Part shown: positions 24,425 through 36,800 of the stretch, in pieces | Layout of the letters: each line of letters begins with the position of its first letter | Numbering within the stretch: position 1 is the first letter of the stretch | Assembly: GCF_030272615.1 (NCBI RefSeq) | Contig: NC_081408.1 | Span: forward strand, 312,288,118-312,352,117 | Direction of reading: 5' to 3' | DNA length: 64,000 nt | From: Cryptomeria japonica | Taxonomy: Eukaryota; Streptophyta; Pinopsida; Cupressales; Cupressaceae | Translations under genes and position numbers: made by a program | Notes under the pieces: generated by a model | The model's input: only the letters and a program-made list of their open reading frames with translations | Told to the model about the DNA's origin: nothing | Database searches by the model: none

Positions 24425-26667
24425 TATTACCCCAAGCTTCTCTCTGAGATATTCAAAAGTTTCCTTAGGCAAAGGCTTAGTAAAGATATCTGCAATCTGC
24501 TCTTTAGTATTCACAGAAACCAATCTCACTTATTTTGCTTCAACATTCTCTTTCAAAAAATTATATTTGATAGAAACATGTTTAGTCTTAGAGTGAAATA
24601 CCAGATTCTTAGATATATCAATTGCTGCCGAATTATCACAATAAATAATTATAGGTTCTTTGCAATTTACTTTTATGTCCTTCAACATTTACTTAATCCA
24701 TAATACCTGAGTACAATTAGTTGCTACTACAACATATTCTAATTTTGTTGTTGATAATGATGTGCAACTCTGTTTCTTGCTCAATCAAGAGATCAATCTG
24801 CTACCAAGAAAGAATACCCCACCGGTGGTGCTCTTTCTGTCATCTATAGCTCTTGCCCAATTTGCATCGGTGTATGCACATAAATCAAAATTTTCATCTT
24901 TAGGATACCATAAACCAAGATTTGATGTACCTTGTAGATACCGAAAAATCCTTTTCACTGCTGATTCATGATTTTTTTTTGGATTACTCTGAAATCTTGA
25001 AACAATAAATACTGCATTCATTATATCAGGTCTTGTTTGTGTCAAATACAGTAAACCTCCAATCATAGATTTATATCTTGTCGGATTAACGAGAGCTGAA
25101 TCACCCTTCAATGTCAATTTATCAGTTGTAGTCATAGGAGTACTTACCAGTTTAGAGTTTTCCATAACAAATTTCTTCAGTAGTTCCTTCAAGTACTTTG
25201 TTTGACATATGAATATACCTTTATCAGTCTGTGAAATCTGCAATCCTAAAATTTTTTTTATCTCGCCAATCATAGACATTTCAAATTCTTCCTGCATCTT
25301 ATTACCAAAGTCTTTACACAATCCATCTTCTCCTCCAAAAATGATATCATCAACAAAAACTTTAATAACCAAGATGTCATCATTAGTTACTTTGAAAGAT
25401 AAGTTGTTGTCAGTATTACCTTTAGTGTAACCAAGCTTCAAAAGATATTTGTCCAATCTAGCATACCAAGCTCTAGGAGCTTGCTTCAATCCATATAAAG
25501 CTTTCCTTAATCTGCAAACCATATCTTTATCATTTGTCAATGAAAATCCATCAGGTTGTTCAATGTAAACTTCCTCTTCAAGATCACCATTCAGAAATGC
25601 ACTTTTTACATCTATTTGATATACTTTATAGTTCTTGTGTGCTGCAAATGCAAGAAATAATCTGACTACCTCAATTCTAGCTACCGGTGCAAAGGTTTCA
25701 TTGTAATCAATTCCCTCTTCATTAAGTTTATTTCTGAATACCCATTTAGTTTCAATTACAGTTTTGTCTTTAGGCCGGGGAACCAATGTCCATGTATTGT
25801 TCTTTTCAATTTGTTCTAATTCATCTTCCATAGCTTTAATCCAATGTTTATCTTCACATGCCTCAATAACAGATGTTGGTTCAATTTGAGAAATTAAATT
25901 TGCCACTTTTCCTCTTGTCATAACACCTTGATACTTATTCCCAATTATTTGACTTTCAGAGTGATTCAATCTTACATACCTAGGTGTGTTCACTTGCTGT
26001 TGTTCTTCAGTCACTGTAGAATTTTCTGATGATGTTGGTGTGATTGGATCCACATTTTGTACTGGTGCACTTCGTATAGGTTCATTTATGATTATCTCGA
26101 CTTTCGGTTCAGAATCCATAGACCTTGAATTTCATCTAAAGTGTTCATCTATCTTCACATTTGCACTCTCAATGATTTTTCGCAATCTCTTATTAAAACA
26201 TCCTTATGCTTTTCTCTTAGATGAATAACCAAGAAATATTCCTCCATCACTTCTAGGATCAAATTTACTAGTATACTCATCTCTCCTAATATAGCATTTG
26301 CTTCCAAATATTTTGAAGTATTTAAGAGTAGGAGTATTACCAAACCATAGTTCATAAGGGGTCTTACTGGTTTCACCTTTGATGTGAACTTTGTTAAAAG
26401 TGTAAACCGATGTATTCACTGCTTCTCTCCAATACACATGAGGTATATTTGCTTCTAATATCATGTTTCTTGTTGCATCCAGAATAGTTATGTTCTTCCT
26501 TTCCACAACTCCATTTTGTTGAGGTGTCCGAGGTGTTGATAGTTGTCTTCGAATTCCATTCACTTCACAAAATGTATTAAACTCTTTAGATGTAAATTCA
26601 CCTCCTTGATCTGATCTTAAACATTTGATTTTCTTACCGATTTCATTCTCTACCATTGCCTTGAATA
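24425..26667 (-). pseudogene. copia pol: distal integrase, reverse transcriptase and RNase H (decayed)
   Basis: The frame continues the copia integrase after the Tat1 insertion. It shows the core LRSDQGGEFTSKEF with TPQQNGVVERKN (catalytic Asp and Glu), then RT with KTKWVF-like, YQIDVKSAFLNGDLEEEVY, LYGLKQAPRAWY and FVDDIIFGG, then the Ty1-type RNase H (YTDANWA, and YCDNSAAID further on). The 26667..24785 part is one frame broken by a TAA at 26204..26206 and a TGA near 26135. The RNase H end (24785..24425) has further stops and small shifts, including loss of frame at GSRLIS. The element is therefore dead, although the RT core is intact in sequence. Confidence 0.9.
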
Positions 26668-26672
26668 GTTTG
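26668..26672. other. target-site duplication GTTTG of Tat1 (left copy)
   Basis: GTTTG here and at 45302..45306. Removing Tat1 plus one copy makes the copia integrase reading frame run on without a break, which confirms both ends. Confidence 0.9.
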
Positions 26673-28108
26673 TGTAGTCACACAAATCTGTCCATTTTAA
26701 TTAAATGAATATTTCGTATTTATTTGATTAAAAATCCACTAACCATCAATTAATTAAATTAATATTTAATTAATTCATCCCCAAACATTCTTCTATTAAT
26801 TAAATAAATTATTCAATTTATTTTAATTAATTCATTAAATCAAATTTCAATCAATTAAATAAATAAAATCTATTTATTTAATTAAATTCCCTTTTCCTCT
26901 TTTAAATAAATTAAATAAAACATTTATTTAAATCATTATCCCCACCCCACTTGCATTTTCCTACAAATGCAACTTGCACACATTTATTGAAATAAATGAA
27001 TTTTTATTTTAAATAAAATCCTATTTTCCCTCACCCACCAAATCCACTTGCAAAATCTAATCCCCTTCTAGATTCTTCTAACCCCTTCCTAATTAGCCTA
27101 ATCCATCCCCTAATTATTGTCACATTCATAAGCAAAATGGAGTCACTTCTCAAAGTCTAAAAGTCTTTGATAACCATTAAACGCTTTCAACCTTTAACCA
27201 CTAAATGGCTCAAAGTCTTTGATAACCATTGAAGGCTTCCAACTTTCAACCACTTAATCCCCAAAGTCTCCAATAACCATTAATGGTTAATTCAACCCTC
27301 CCACATGGTTAAAACATTTGTTTTGACTCAACCTCTACTCAACCCAAGGGTCTCATCAAGCCTTTAAAGCTTTGACCATGATTATCTCTTAATCATTTGC
27401 ACAAAGGTTTATCCTTGGATTAACTCTTAATCCAGTGGGTAATCTTAATTTAGACTTGACCCTTAGCCTTTAGATAAACATGAGGTCTTCTCAGGCCTTT
27501 AATGCCTCCAACCTCTTCTTTCAACCCAACCCTATGTGGACATTTGTCATCATTTCATTGGTGCCAATTGTGCACATGGATCCCCAACTTTCAAGCTTGA
27601 CCCTTGATTAAACCCTTCAATCCTGGCCATCCATTGCTCCATTTTTCCTATAAATAGAGCCCATTCCTTCATAATCTAGATCCTGAAAACTTGTATGAAT
27701 TTAGGCTATAGACATTTTTAGAGAACATTTAGCATAAGCAATCTAACATCTTATCATTTTGGTTAAAATACATCATTTTAGCATTAGTATTAGCTTTTTA
27801 TTTCACATTTAGAGCTATACTACAATCTCAATCCTCCATAAGCATCCATAGTGCAAAAAGCTGCTGGGAGCTACACTATTTTGGAACTTGGAGAGGAGAG
27901 GAACAAGGGAGAAGAAGCTAAAGCCATGCAAAGAGGCAGTTGGAGATGCCTCATAATCTGTGTTTTGTTTATTAGATACATTAGCATGCTTTTAGTGTCT
28001 CTTTTGGTATGCCTTCATAGTTTAGTTTTAGATTGATTAACACTAATGTTTTGTGTGTTTTGTGTTCTTTGATCATAGACTAACCTTGTGCCATTTAGGA
28101 GGGCATCA
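26673..28108 (+). repeat. Tat1 5' LTR
   Basis: The 1,436-bp copy starts TGTAGTCACACAAATC and ends GGAGGGCATCA. U3 begins with alternating AATTAA/AAATAAAT modules (26690..26920). It carries a 51-bp unit (AAAGTCTTTGATAACCATT) two to three times at 27160..27290, about 360 bp before the TATA box. Confidence 0.95.
27649..27656 (+). promoter_or_regulatory. Tat1 sense TATA box (5' LTR)
   Basis: CCTATAAATAGAGCCC is a near-ideal plant TATA context, followed about 30 bp later by a likely start of R. The same box is at 44839..44846 in the 3' LTR. Confidence 0.8.
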
Positions 28109-28110
28109 TT

Positions 28111-28149
28111 TGGTGAACCCGACGTGAATCGAACACGCAACCTTCTGAT
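28111..28149 (+). other. Tat1 primer-binding site, 39-nt match to tRNA-Trp
   Basis: Two bases after the LTR, the sequence begins TGGTGAACCCGACGTGAATC and continues to CTTCTGAT at 28149. From memory of plant tRNA-Trp(CCA), this is its reverse complement through CCA, acceptor strand, T arm, variable region and the 3' side of the anticodon stem. A usual PBS is 8-18 nt. No other half of a tRNA is present, so it is not a tRNA gene. Confidence 0.75.
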
Positions 28150-28199
28150 ATTTTTTTGACAACTAACATATTTTGCTTGTTGAAAGTGCCACACAAGTC

Positions 28200-28481
28200 G
28201 CGCTTCGGCGCTAATGAACACGTTTTAGCGCTATCGAAACAATTTCTTTTAGCGCTATTGTCCCTAAAATAGCGCTATTGAGAAAGTTTTAGCGCTATTG
28301 ACAACATTCTGGCGCTTTTGTCACAATTCTGGCGCTATTAAAACTCTTCTAGCGCTTTTGACCTCTCGAATTTTTCTATTCTTTCAGCGCTACTGTGTAA
28401 ATTAGCGCTTCTATAGGCGCAGACTAGCGCTATTGTATAAATTAGCGCTTCTGTCTAAAAAGCAGACTAGCGCTATTGCGA
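28200..28481 (+). repeat. Tat1 gag-leader array of AGCGCT(A/T)TTG units
   Basis: About 14 GCGCT cores lie in 280 bp at irregular spacing of about 15-35 bp. The best copies read TTTTAGCGCTATTG and TTCTGGCGCTTTTG. The array starts about 90 bp inside the 5' LTR and lies in the untranslated leader of the genomic RNA. The same unit, in the opposite strand orientation, forms the array at 42993..43305. Confidence 0.9.
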
Positions 28482-30830
28482 CAGAGTGTTGTCCAAGTCG
28501 CTTTGTAACCAAAAAATTGAGTATCTTAGGCTTGTGGAAGCCCCCCCATTGAACATTGGTTTTTACTAACTTGTTTTTGGTTCATGCAGGTTAACAACCC
28601 AACATAAAAATCACAAAATTTCCATTTAGTGCTTAAAAAGAACTTGAAAAACACAAAAAATATTCATTGCTTTCTAGTTAGGACTCATTTTCTGTTGGTG
28701 CTTAAAATTAACAACACAAATCTGATTTCATTGCATCAATTTGGACCTAAAATTTACAATCCACACTTCAAAAATTTGGTGCAAATAAAATATACAATCC
28801 ACTTGTTTTGATCTTTTTGCAAACAAATTTTTACTTCAAGCAAAACGAGTCTTTCATTAAGTTGACCAGGATTTCCAAAATTTTTAGATTACAACACATT
28901 TTGCCATTGAAGTTAAAAAGAACACCATGGCTGTTGGAGCAACATCTCCAAATAGTTAAAATCACATTGCAATGATGGATTAAAAAGAACAAGTGAATTT
29001 GGTGTTTGGCACGCTTGTACACAAAAGTCAGTCGAGTGATCCTACTTCTAACACACACTATCCTCTCCCTTGGCTTTCATGGTCCAAGGTGCAAGAGAAA
29101 AGTGTTAGTAACACTCAAAATTTTATCTTTTTAAGAGAGGCCTGCCAAGGGATCGATACTCTTGGGAACGACCTCGAGCGGTAAATCCTTCGAGCCGCTA
29201 TAGAAATCAGGTGAGAGCGAAAGCTGTAGCCTTGGGTATAGCTGTTCCTACAGTGTAACTGGCCGAAAGGACAAATGGGCCCCACCACCAGTTACAAGGC
29301 TCTTAAGTGAGTCACTACAGAATGAACTTATGTCCAAAAACATCGAACATGACTAAACACCTTTAAGTAGTAGCCCACCTGTTCTATTGATTGAGGATAT
29401 TTGAGATATAATTTAGTGCAAGAGCATAGATGGTTTTGCTCCCAAGATACTCACCATACATATTTCCTTGAGTAGAAACATATCTTTTTGAAAAGTCACT
29501 TGTGGCTTGATAAAAGTGGTGACTCCCCCATCATAGGGATCATCTATTTGTTATGCTCGTGCAAGACTTAGTATATCACATCCTTACCTGCCACGGCGGG
29601 ATTCATAAGGTATGTAGTACCAAAGTCGAAGAAATATCAAGATGTGGGCTAAATTTATCACAACTGGCCATTTGACCTTAGGGATAAAGAGTGTTTGAAG
29701 TGTATTCGTTTTACAGACCTAGTGCAAATTGAGCCGACTTCAGGCTTTGGAAATACACCTTAAAATACATCTAAAGGAAGGGTCAAAAACAAGTCCAAGG
29801 ATTGGGTTAATCTAGACCCATACTCATTTGTGCCTTTTTAGGCAACATTCTTGTGTTTGTGTGCTTGCTTTGTTTTCTTGTCAAAGAAAAATCAGAAAAT
29901 CACTTTCAAAAACAAAGTACTCATCCAACATTTCTAAAAAACAACCAAAAAATACCAAAAACAAAGTGCAAACAACACAAAATCACAACTTTTATGACCA
30001 TTCTTCACATCTTGCGAAAGAAGAAGTGTCATCAGAATATCAACTTGAAAAGAAGACCATTGAGCTCAAAGGCTTTAATCAAAAGGAGGAAATTCTTCTA
30101 TATCAATCAACAAATCTTTGTCTCCCATAGAGTCTTTCTACATCACATGCGTCTATACCTTCAAGGTAAAACAAACGAGTTTGATTCAGAATCATTGAAC
30201 AGCAGAGCTTTTATGCAATATAGAGCTCTGAGTTATCACAAAAATCAAGGAGGAAAGATTAATCCCAATTTCTTCCCAAACATTTGTATCACCTACAACA
30301 CAGCTCGAGAAGTGCCACCAACGCCTGAAAGGGAAGAAGAAGAGTTTGTCCCATTTGTGACACAAAGTTTTTATTGAAAGTTGAAAAACAAAACATCCAG
30401 CATCTTATTCATACATCATCACTTCATCATCAATCCATCCCAAAAACTCTCAAAACATTAAGAGGTTCTTGTCCCAAGATTCCTTTTTAGATATTGCTTG
30501 AAATCAAACACATCACATCACTTTTTAGATTGTTTCTACATCTAGGATAAGCTCATCCTAAGAGACACATCTACGCAGGTTAAAACTAGTTCATGAGTGA
30601 ATCCTCTCATTACTAGGTAGTCCAATCTGTAACACATCTCAGATTTCTCTACACCTTATCACATCAAATCTTATCAAAACAAACAAGCAATTCAAAGAAG
30701 GAATTTGGGTTACATCTACCTTAAAGTGCTAGAGATCCACATACAACACAAATCACCAATCATCAATCTTTCATTTCATCAACAACTCATCATCATCTTT
30801 GATCAACTTCAACAAAAACTTGTAAACAAA
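28482..30830 (+). other. Tat1 untranslated leader
   Basis: A 2.3-kb leader between the motif array and the gag start. It has no credible ORF. CGAGCGG...CCGCT near 29175-29200 could form a hairpin. The part at 29880..29990 is A-rich with ACCAAAAA phrases that recur after pol. Packaging and dimerisation signals would be expected in this interval in general, but none can be pointed to. Confidence 0.5.
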
Positions 30831-33800
30831 ATGGCTCAAACTCGATCACGGTCAAGGCAACGAGAAATAGAAATTGAAGAATAAGAAGACGAAAATCTCA
30901 ATGAATTTCAAGAAGCACTTGGAGGAAATATAAATGATGAACACCCAAGTACTCCCACTCCTTCAACAATCGAAAGGGTTCAGCATAACCCTCATTTTAA
31001 CAGATTGTTTGATGAAATACTCAGGAGCAACGCAGATGCTCACTTTTTAAAACTCGCTCAAGAAGGAGCCAAACTCTCCTCTGACTTTGATCTTGCCCAA
31101 TTAAGACAAGCGTCAGAAAGACAAAGTCGCCATGAGGAAGAAAGAGGTAGAAATCACATCAGATATAACATTCCTCGAGGTAACCCACCACCTCCTCCTC
31201 CTAATGAAATGGAGATGTTGCGGCAACAAGTCGAGAATCTCGCCCAACAACTTCATAGTGGTGTTAAGACCAATCAATTCTCACTTAACGACATTTGTCC
31301 CTATCCATTTGATAGGAATCTTTATATGCCACCCTTTCCACGCGGGTTCGAAACACCAAAATTCAAAAAATATAGAGGAAAGGGAGATCCCCGCGATCAT
31401 GTCCGAGAATTTCATTCCGCTTGTCTCGAAGTCGCATATGAAGACACATACTTAATGCGCCTTTTTCCCCAAAGCTTGGGAGGAACAACCACATCATGGT
31501 TTTCCCGACTACCAGGTGGCATTAGAACATTTGAGGAACTCATCCAGAAGTTCCTATCTCATTACTCTTATAATATTGAACGCGACATCACCATGGCTGA
31601 TCTATGCAACACCAAACAAAAACCAGGTGAATTATTCTCAGTATTCCTACAACGATGGCGCCAAATGTCTAGCAGACGTTCTCTTCAGTTACCTGAACGA
31701 GAACTAGTGGAAATTTTCATTTCCAACTTAAATGAAGAAATGGAATTTCACTTGGATGTCAAAGACACAGATTCTTTTAACGATATGATCACCAAAGGTA
31801 TAAAATGTGAAAGGGCACTCATCAAAAAAGGACTCATCAAAATCTTTAATGAACCAAAAGATGGTCCTCGCCCACGCTTCAACAGTGATAAACCAAGCTT
31901 CTGGAATAAAAACAAGAATGTCGTCAACGATGGAGTTGTGGATGCTCGGACTATCCAAAATGCACAACCTGTGGTTTGGTTTGCAGGACAAAATCCTCCA
32001 CCTCAGAATAACACAAATGTTCCTCCTAATCAAGGTCGCATCACATCTCATGATGAACCAAGACCTCGTCCACAAAAACAAAAACACACATACACTCCCT
32101 TAGGGGAACCCATTGAAACAGTGTTGCGACAACTCCTCTCTCAAAATTTGGTCACTCTACCTAAGCTATCAAACTATGAGCCTCAGGTCAAACTGGCATG
32201 GTGGAGAGATACTGAACATTGTGAGTTCCATCAAGGAAGAGGACACAAGACAAGTAATTGTCACCGATTGAAAGATCTCATTCAGGATCTTATTGACCGA
32301 GGAGAAATTGAAATTGAAGGGCATGACCCAAAAACAACCAATAATGATCATCAAATGTTCAAAAATCCACTTCCATCGCAAGATCAAAGGGGTCCTTCGA
32401 CTTCCAGACGAGGTCCTGATACCACTGATTATACGCAAGCTGCGTATAATTACACTGTCAATCATCTGTATGATGCCAGTGAACAAATTGCAACCATAAC
32501 CTTCAAAAATCCCACCTCAAATTGCAATGTTGTTACACGTCGTGGCAAGGTCACCATAAAGGCAGCTCCACAAGGCACCACCTCCATCCCAAAGCAGTAC
32601 AATCTTGTGGAACAATTAGACAAAACCCCTGCGCTTATATCCATTTTAGAGCTTTTGCGCCTATCACCATCTCATAAAACTATCTTGGATCAAGCACTCC
32701 AAGAGGCATCAGTTCCTGCAAACCTGAATACGGACCAGTTTCAAGCCATGGTTGGAAATCTAAAGTCATCACCTTGTCTCACTTTTTCCAAAAGTGACAA
32801 CTCTTCCTTCCAACAACCTCATAATGCTTCGCTACACATTGAAGGCTTTATCAACCAACACAGGATCAAGCGAGTCTTGATCGATAATGGAGCAGGCCTA
32901 AACATTTGCACACTACAGTTGGTCACAGCATTGGGATATGCAATAGAATCAGTGGATCCTCGCAAGAAGATCACCATCAAGGCCTATGATGATGCAGAGC
33001 GTTCATCCAAAGGAGCTGTGGTACTACCAATCCGAGTGGGCCCTGTGGTAAAGCACATCATCTATCAGGTTCTGGACCTTCCTCTGCCATATAATCTATT
33101 ATTAGGGAGACCTTGGATACATGCCATGCAAGCTGTTCCATCTACCTACCATCAATGTATCAAGTTCCCACATAATGGTGCAGAGATCACAATCCTGGGC
33201 AATGCAAATCCCTTTGCATTTTGTCATAATATCAGCCATCAACTAGAAATTACTGTTCCTAATAATAGGGAAGCCATTTCCTCCACATCATATGTAAGTC
33301 CCGCCTCTCTTGCCAGTTCTAACACCCCTATACCCAAGCAAGAAAAGCTAAAGATGAAAGTAGCAGAGGAAGGTCCTGGAGAATACAACTTGAGTCAGCT
33401 CTTTTGTGTGGGACAAATGCCCATTTCTCCTAGAACTCATGGTAAACCACAGCAGATACTCCAGCAACCACTAAACATACCAGCATGTGCCTTGATGCCT
33501 TTCGTTCTTGGAAAGAGTCAAGAGGAAGAAACACAAGATGAGGACCTAGCGGACTAGATCTATAAAGATCCCATCACCACTGACAAACCGCAAGTTACAC
33601 TTCCTACGGAACAATATGGCAAAGGCCTCCTCATTATGCAAAGAATGGGATGTGATGGTCAGAGTGCTTTGGGATACTGCAAACAAGGACGACATGAACC
33701 TCTGCTGCCAGAATTCAAGCCCAAAGGTAATACAGGCCTAGGTTTTGAAAAAGAGATCCTTCCTAAACTCAGATTCAAAGAAAAACCTAGCAAATCATTT

Positions 33801-36800
33801 TGTCCGCCTACTGTAAAGAGGACACCTTTCATAATCAAAGCACCATCAAACACTATCCCCACTGCCCCATCGAGGCTCACAAACCCACCACAACCATCTA
33901 CAAAACCAATCATCCCACCAAACGAACCAGTAATCCCATCAATAACACCAATAGCAGCAGCGACTATATCAGAACCCGCAACAACATCTATGGCACCAGC
34001 CATTCCAACAGAAGCCACTGAGGCAACACTGCCGATGCTTCCAGTGACAAATCCTTTAAACCCCATCACGGTTCCTGCAGCACCGATCACTACAAAGATA
34101 CATAAACCAATCACACCTGCCGTGTTTAACTCTAAAGACATCCCAGTATGGTATAACAATCGGATGCTGGAGAGTGATTCAGAGACCGACTCACATGAAT
34201 GGGAATTTGATTCTGTACAGCTTAACACTTCAGATGAGGAAGACACATCACCACCTCCACCACGCAAAGACATCCCTGTTTACGGAGAAGCACAGATAAA
34301 GACCACCTGGGTACCTGAGCTGGAAACATCTTCCACAGACCCTACGTCTCATCCTACGCCTGATTCTGACAGGGAGAGTATCATCAACGACCTTCACCAC
34401 ACTGTCTTAACCCTCACTGATACCTCTAACGAACTTAACCTAATCGATGAAGTAATGCCCATTATCCACCCTGAACTCATCGAATGGAACCAATCAAATC
34501 CCCCATGTCTTGACCTCTTCCAGAACGATGAGGCTATCATTGAATTTTTGGAATTACGGGATAATCTACCAAGCGAGGATCACAAAGCTGGATTTTCCAT
34601 TGAACTTAATAGCGCAGCATACTTCGGGGCGGATGCCAAACCTTTCAGCTGCAAAAATATAACAATAAAACATGGATCTTCCAGTGAAAACCACACTGTG
34701 GCACTGTTTGATCCGACAAAAGTAAAAAGAAAGAGCGTATCCAATGGTGAAAACCTCTCTGAGGCACCTGAGGATGAAGGGTTTGACATTCTCCCTGCTA
34801 ATGCACAACAGGAACGATCAACGATTCTCATCGAGGAAACCAAAGAATACAATGTGGGGACTCCTAAAAATCCTCATATCATACATCTGGCATCTCTTCT
34901 CACTCCAGAGGAACAGCCTAAATTTATAGAGTTCTTCCAGAAGCGTCAGATCAACTTCGCATGGTCATATGCAGACATGCCTGGGCTTGATCCTGATTTA
35001 GTCATGCATCACCTCACCGTCGCAGAAGGAGCCAAACCTGTCAAGCAGAAGCTTCGTAAGATGCATCCTCAAATTGCAGTACTAGTCAAAACAGAACTCA
35101 AGAAACTCCTGGATGTTGGTTTCATTAGATCAATTGATTATGCAGAATGGATCTCCAACATCGTGCCAGTTGGCAAACCAAAAGGGGGCATCCGCATTTG
35201 TACTGACTTCAGAGATCTGAATAAGGCCTGTCCTAAGGATGACTTCCCCCTACCAAATATCGACATCATAGTGGATCTAACTGCAGGACATGCCATGCTT
35301 TCACTCATGGATGGCTTTTCAGGATACAATCAAATAAAGATCGCACCAGAGGATTAGCATAAGACCACCTTCACCTGTCCATGGGGCACCTACTGCTGGA
35401 ATGTAATGCCTTTTGGTCTCAAGAATGCAGGAGCAACCTATCAGAGAGCAATGACCACCATCTTCCATGACATGATGCATACCATGATGGAAGATTATGT
35501 GGATGACTTACTAGCAAAATCACTCACCAGAGAAGGACATCTCCACATCTTAGATAAAATCTTTGATAGACTGGAACAATACCATGTTCGACTCAACCCA
35601 AAGAAATGTGTCTTTGGAGTAACTTCCGGGAAGCTTCTAGGATACATTGTCTCAAGCAAAGGCATTGAGGTCGATCCAGCAAAGGTAAAAGCAATCATGG
35701 ACATGCCACCACCAAAGAATATCAGTCAGCTAAGGACATTACAAGGACGACTTCAATCCATCCGAAGATTCATTGCACAATTGGCTGATAAGTGTCACCC
35801 ATTTACACATCTGCTACACAAGAACATCCGCTTTCAGTGGGATGACAAATGCCAGCAAGCATTTCAGGCACTTAAAGACTATCTCATGAATCCACCATTG
35901 TTGATGCCACCAAATCCAAGTAGACCGTTGTTACTTTATATCTCAGCAACAAGTACAACATTGGGTGTACTACTGGCACAACATAATACAGAAGGAAAAG
36001 AGTGTGCTGTATACTACATCTCGCGCACACTGGTTGGCTATGAACTCAATTACACGCCTATTGAGCGAGCTTGCCTAGCAGTAATCTTAGCAGCCACTAA
36101 ACTGAGGCACTATCTGTTGACACACAAGGTACAGCTCATTGCAAAGATTGATCCACTCAAGTATTTACTCAGCAAAGCAGCATTGACAGGTTGCTTAGCC
36201 AAATGGGTGATGATTCTAAGTGAATTTGACATCGAGTATGTAGACCGTAAAGCTATCAAAGGTCAGGTTATTGCAGATCAGTTGGCCGATGCACCACTCA
36301 TAGGCGATCATCCTCTCATTTCCAATTTTCCAGATGAAGAGATATTTATGATCACAACAGCACAACCATGGAAACTATATTTTGATGGTTCATACACTAG
36401 GCACGGCTCGGGGGTAGGCATTCTGTTTATCACACCTCAAGGTGACAGCATACCGAAGTCGTACAGGCTCACATTTCCATGCACCAACAATATAGCAGAA
36501 TATGAGGCCTTGATCACAGGACTCAGGTTAGCCGTACAATGGAAATTACAAGAACTACAAGTATATGGCGACTCACAACTGGTCATTCGACAAGCAACTG
36601 ATGAATATCAGACCAAAGATGATAAACTCATGCCATACAAGCAAATGGTGGACACTCTAAAGACATCATTTACTACTATCACTTTTGAGCAGATACCAAG
36701 AGATCAGAATCGAGCTGCTGACGCTATGGCTACCATCGCATCCCTCCTAGATCTTCCACAAAATTCAACACGCTACGAGTTCTTGGTAGAACAGCTTTGG

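Noticed and set aside
28111-28149. A tRNA-Trp gene
   Set aside because: Only the reverse complement of the 3' half is present, directly after an LTR. It is a primer-binding site.
28200-28481. CRISPR-like or simple satellite interpretation of the GCGCT array
   Set aside because: Short irregularly spaced motif units, not direct repeats with spacers. The mirrored array near the other LTR points to regulatory or structural sites.
33659-34273. 204-codon minus-strand ORF
   Set aside because: Shadow of the Pro/Thr/Ser-rich linker in the Tat1 gag-pol frame.
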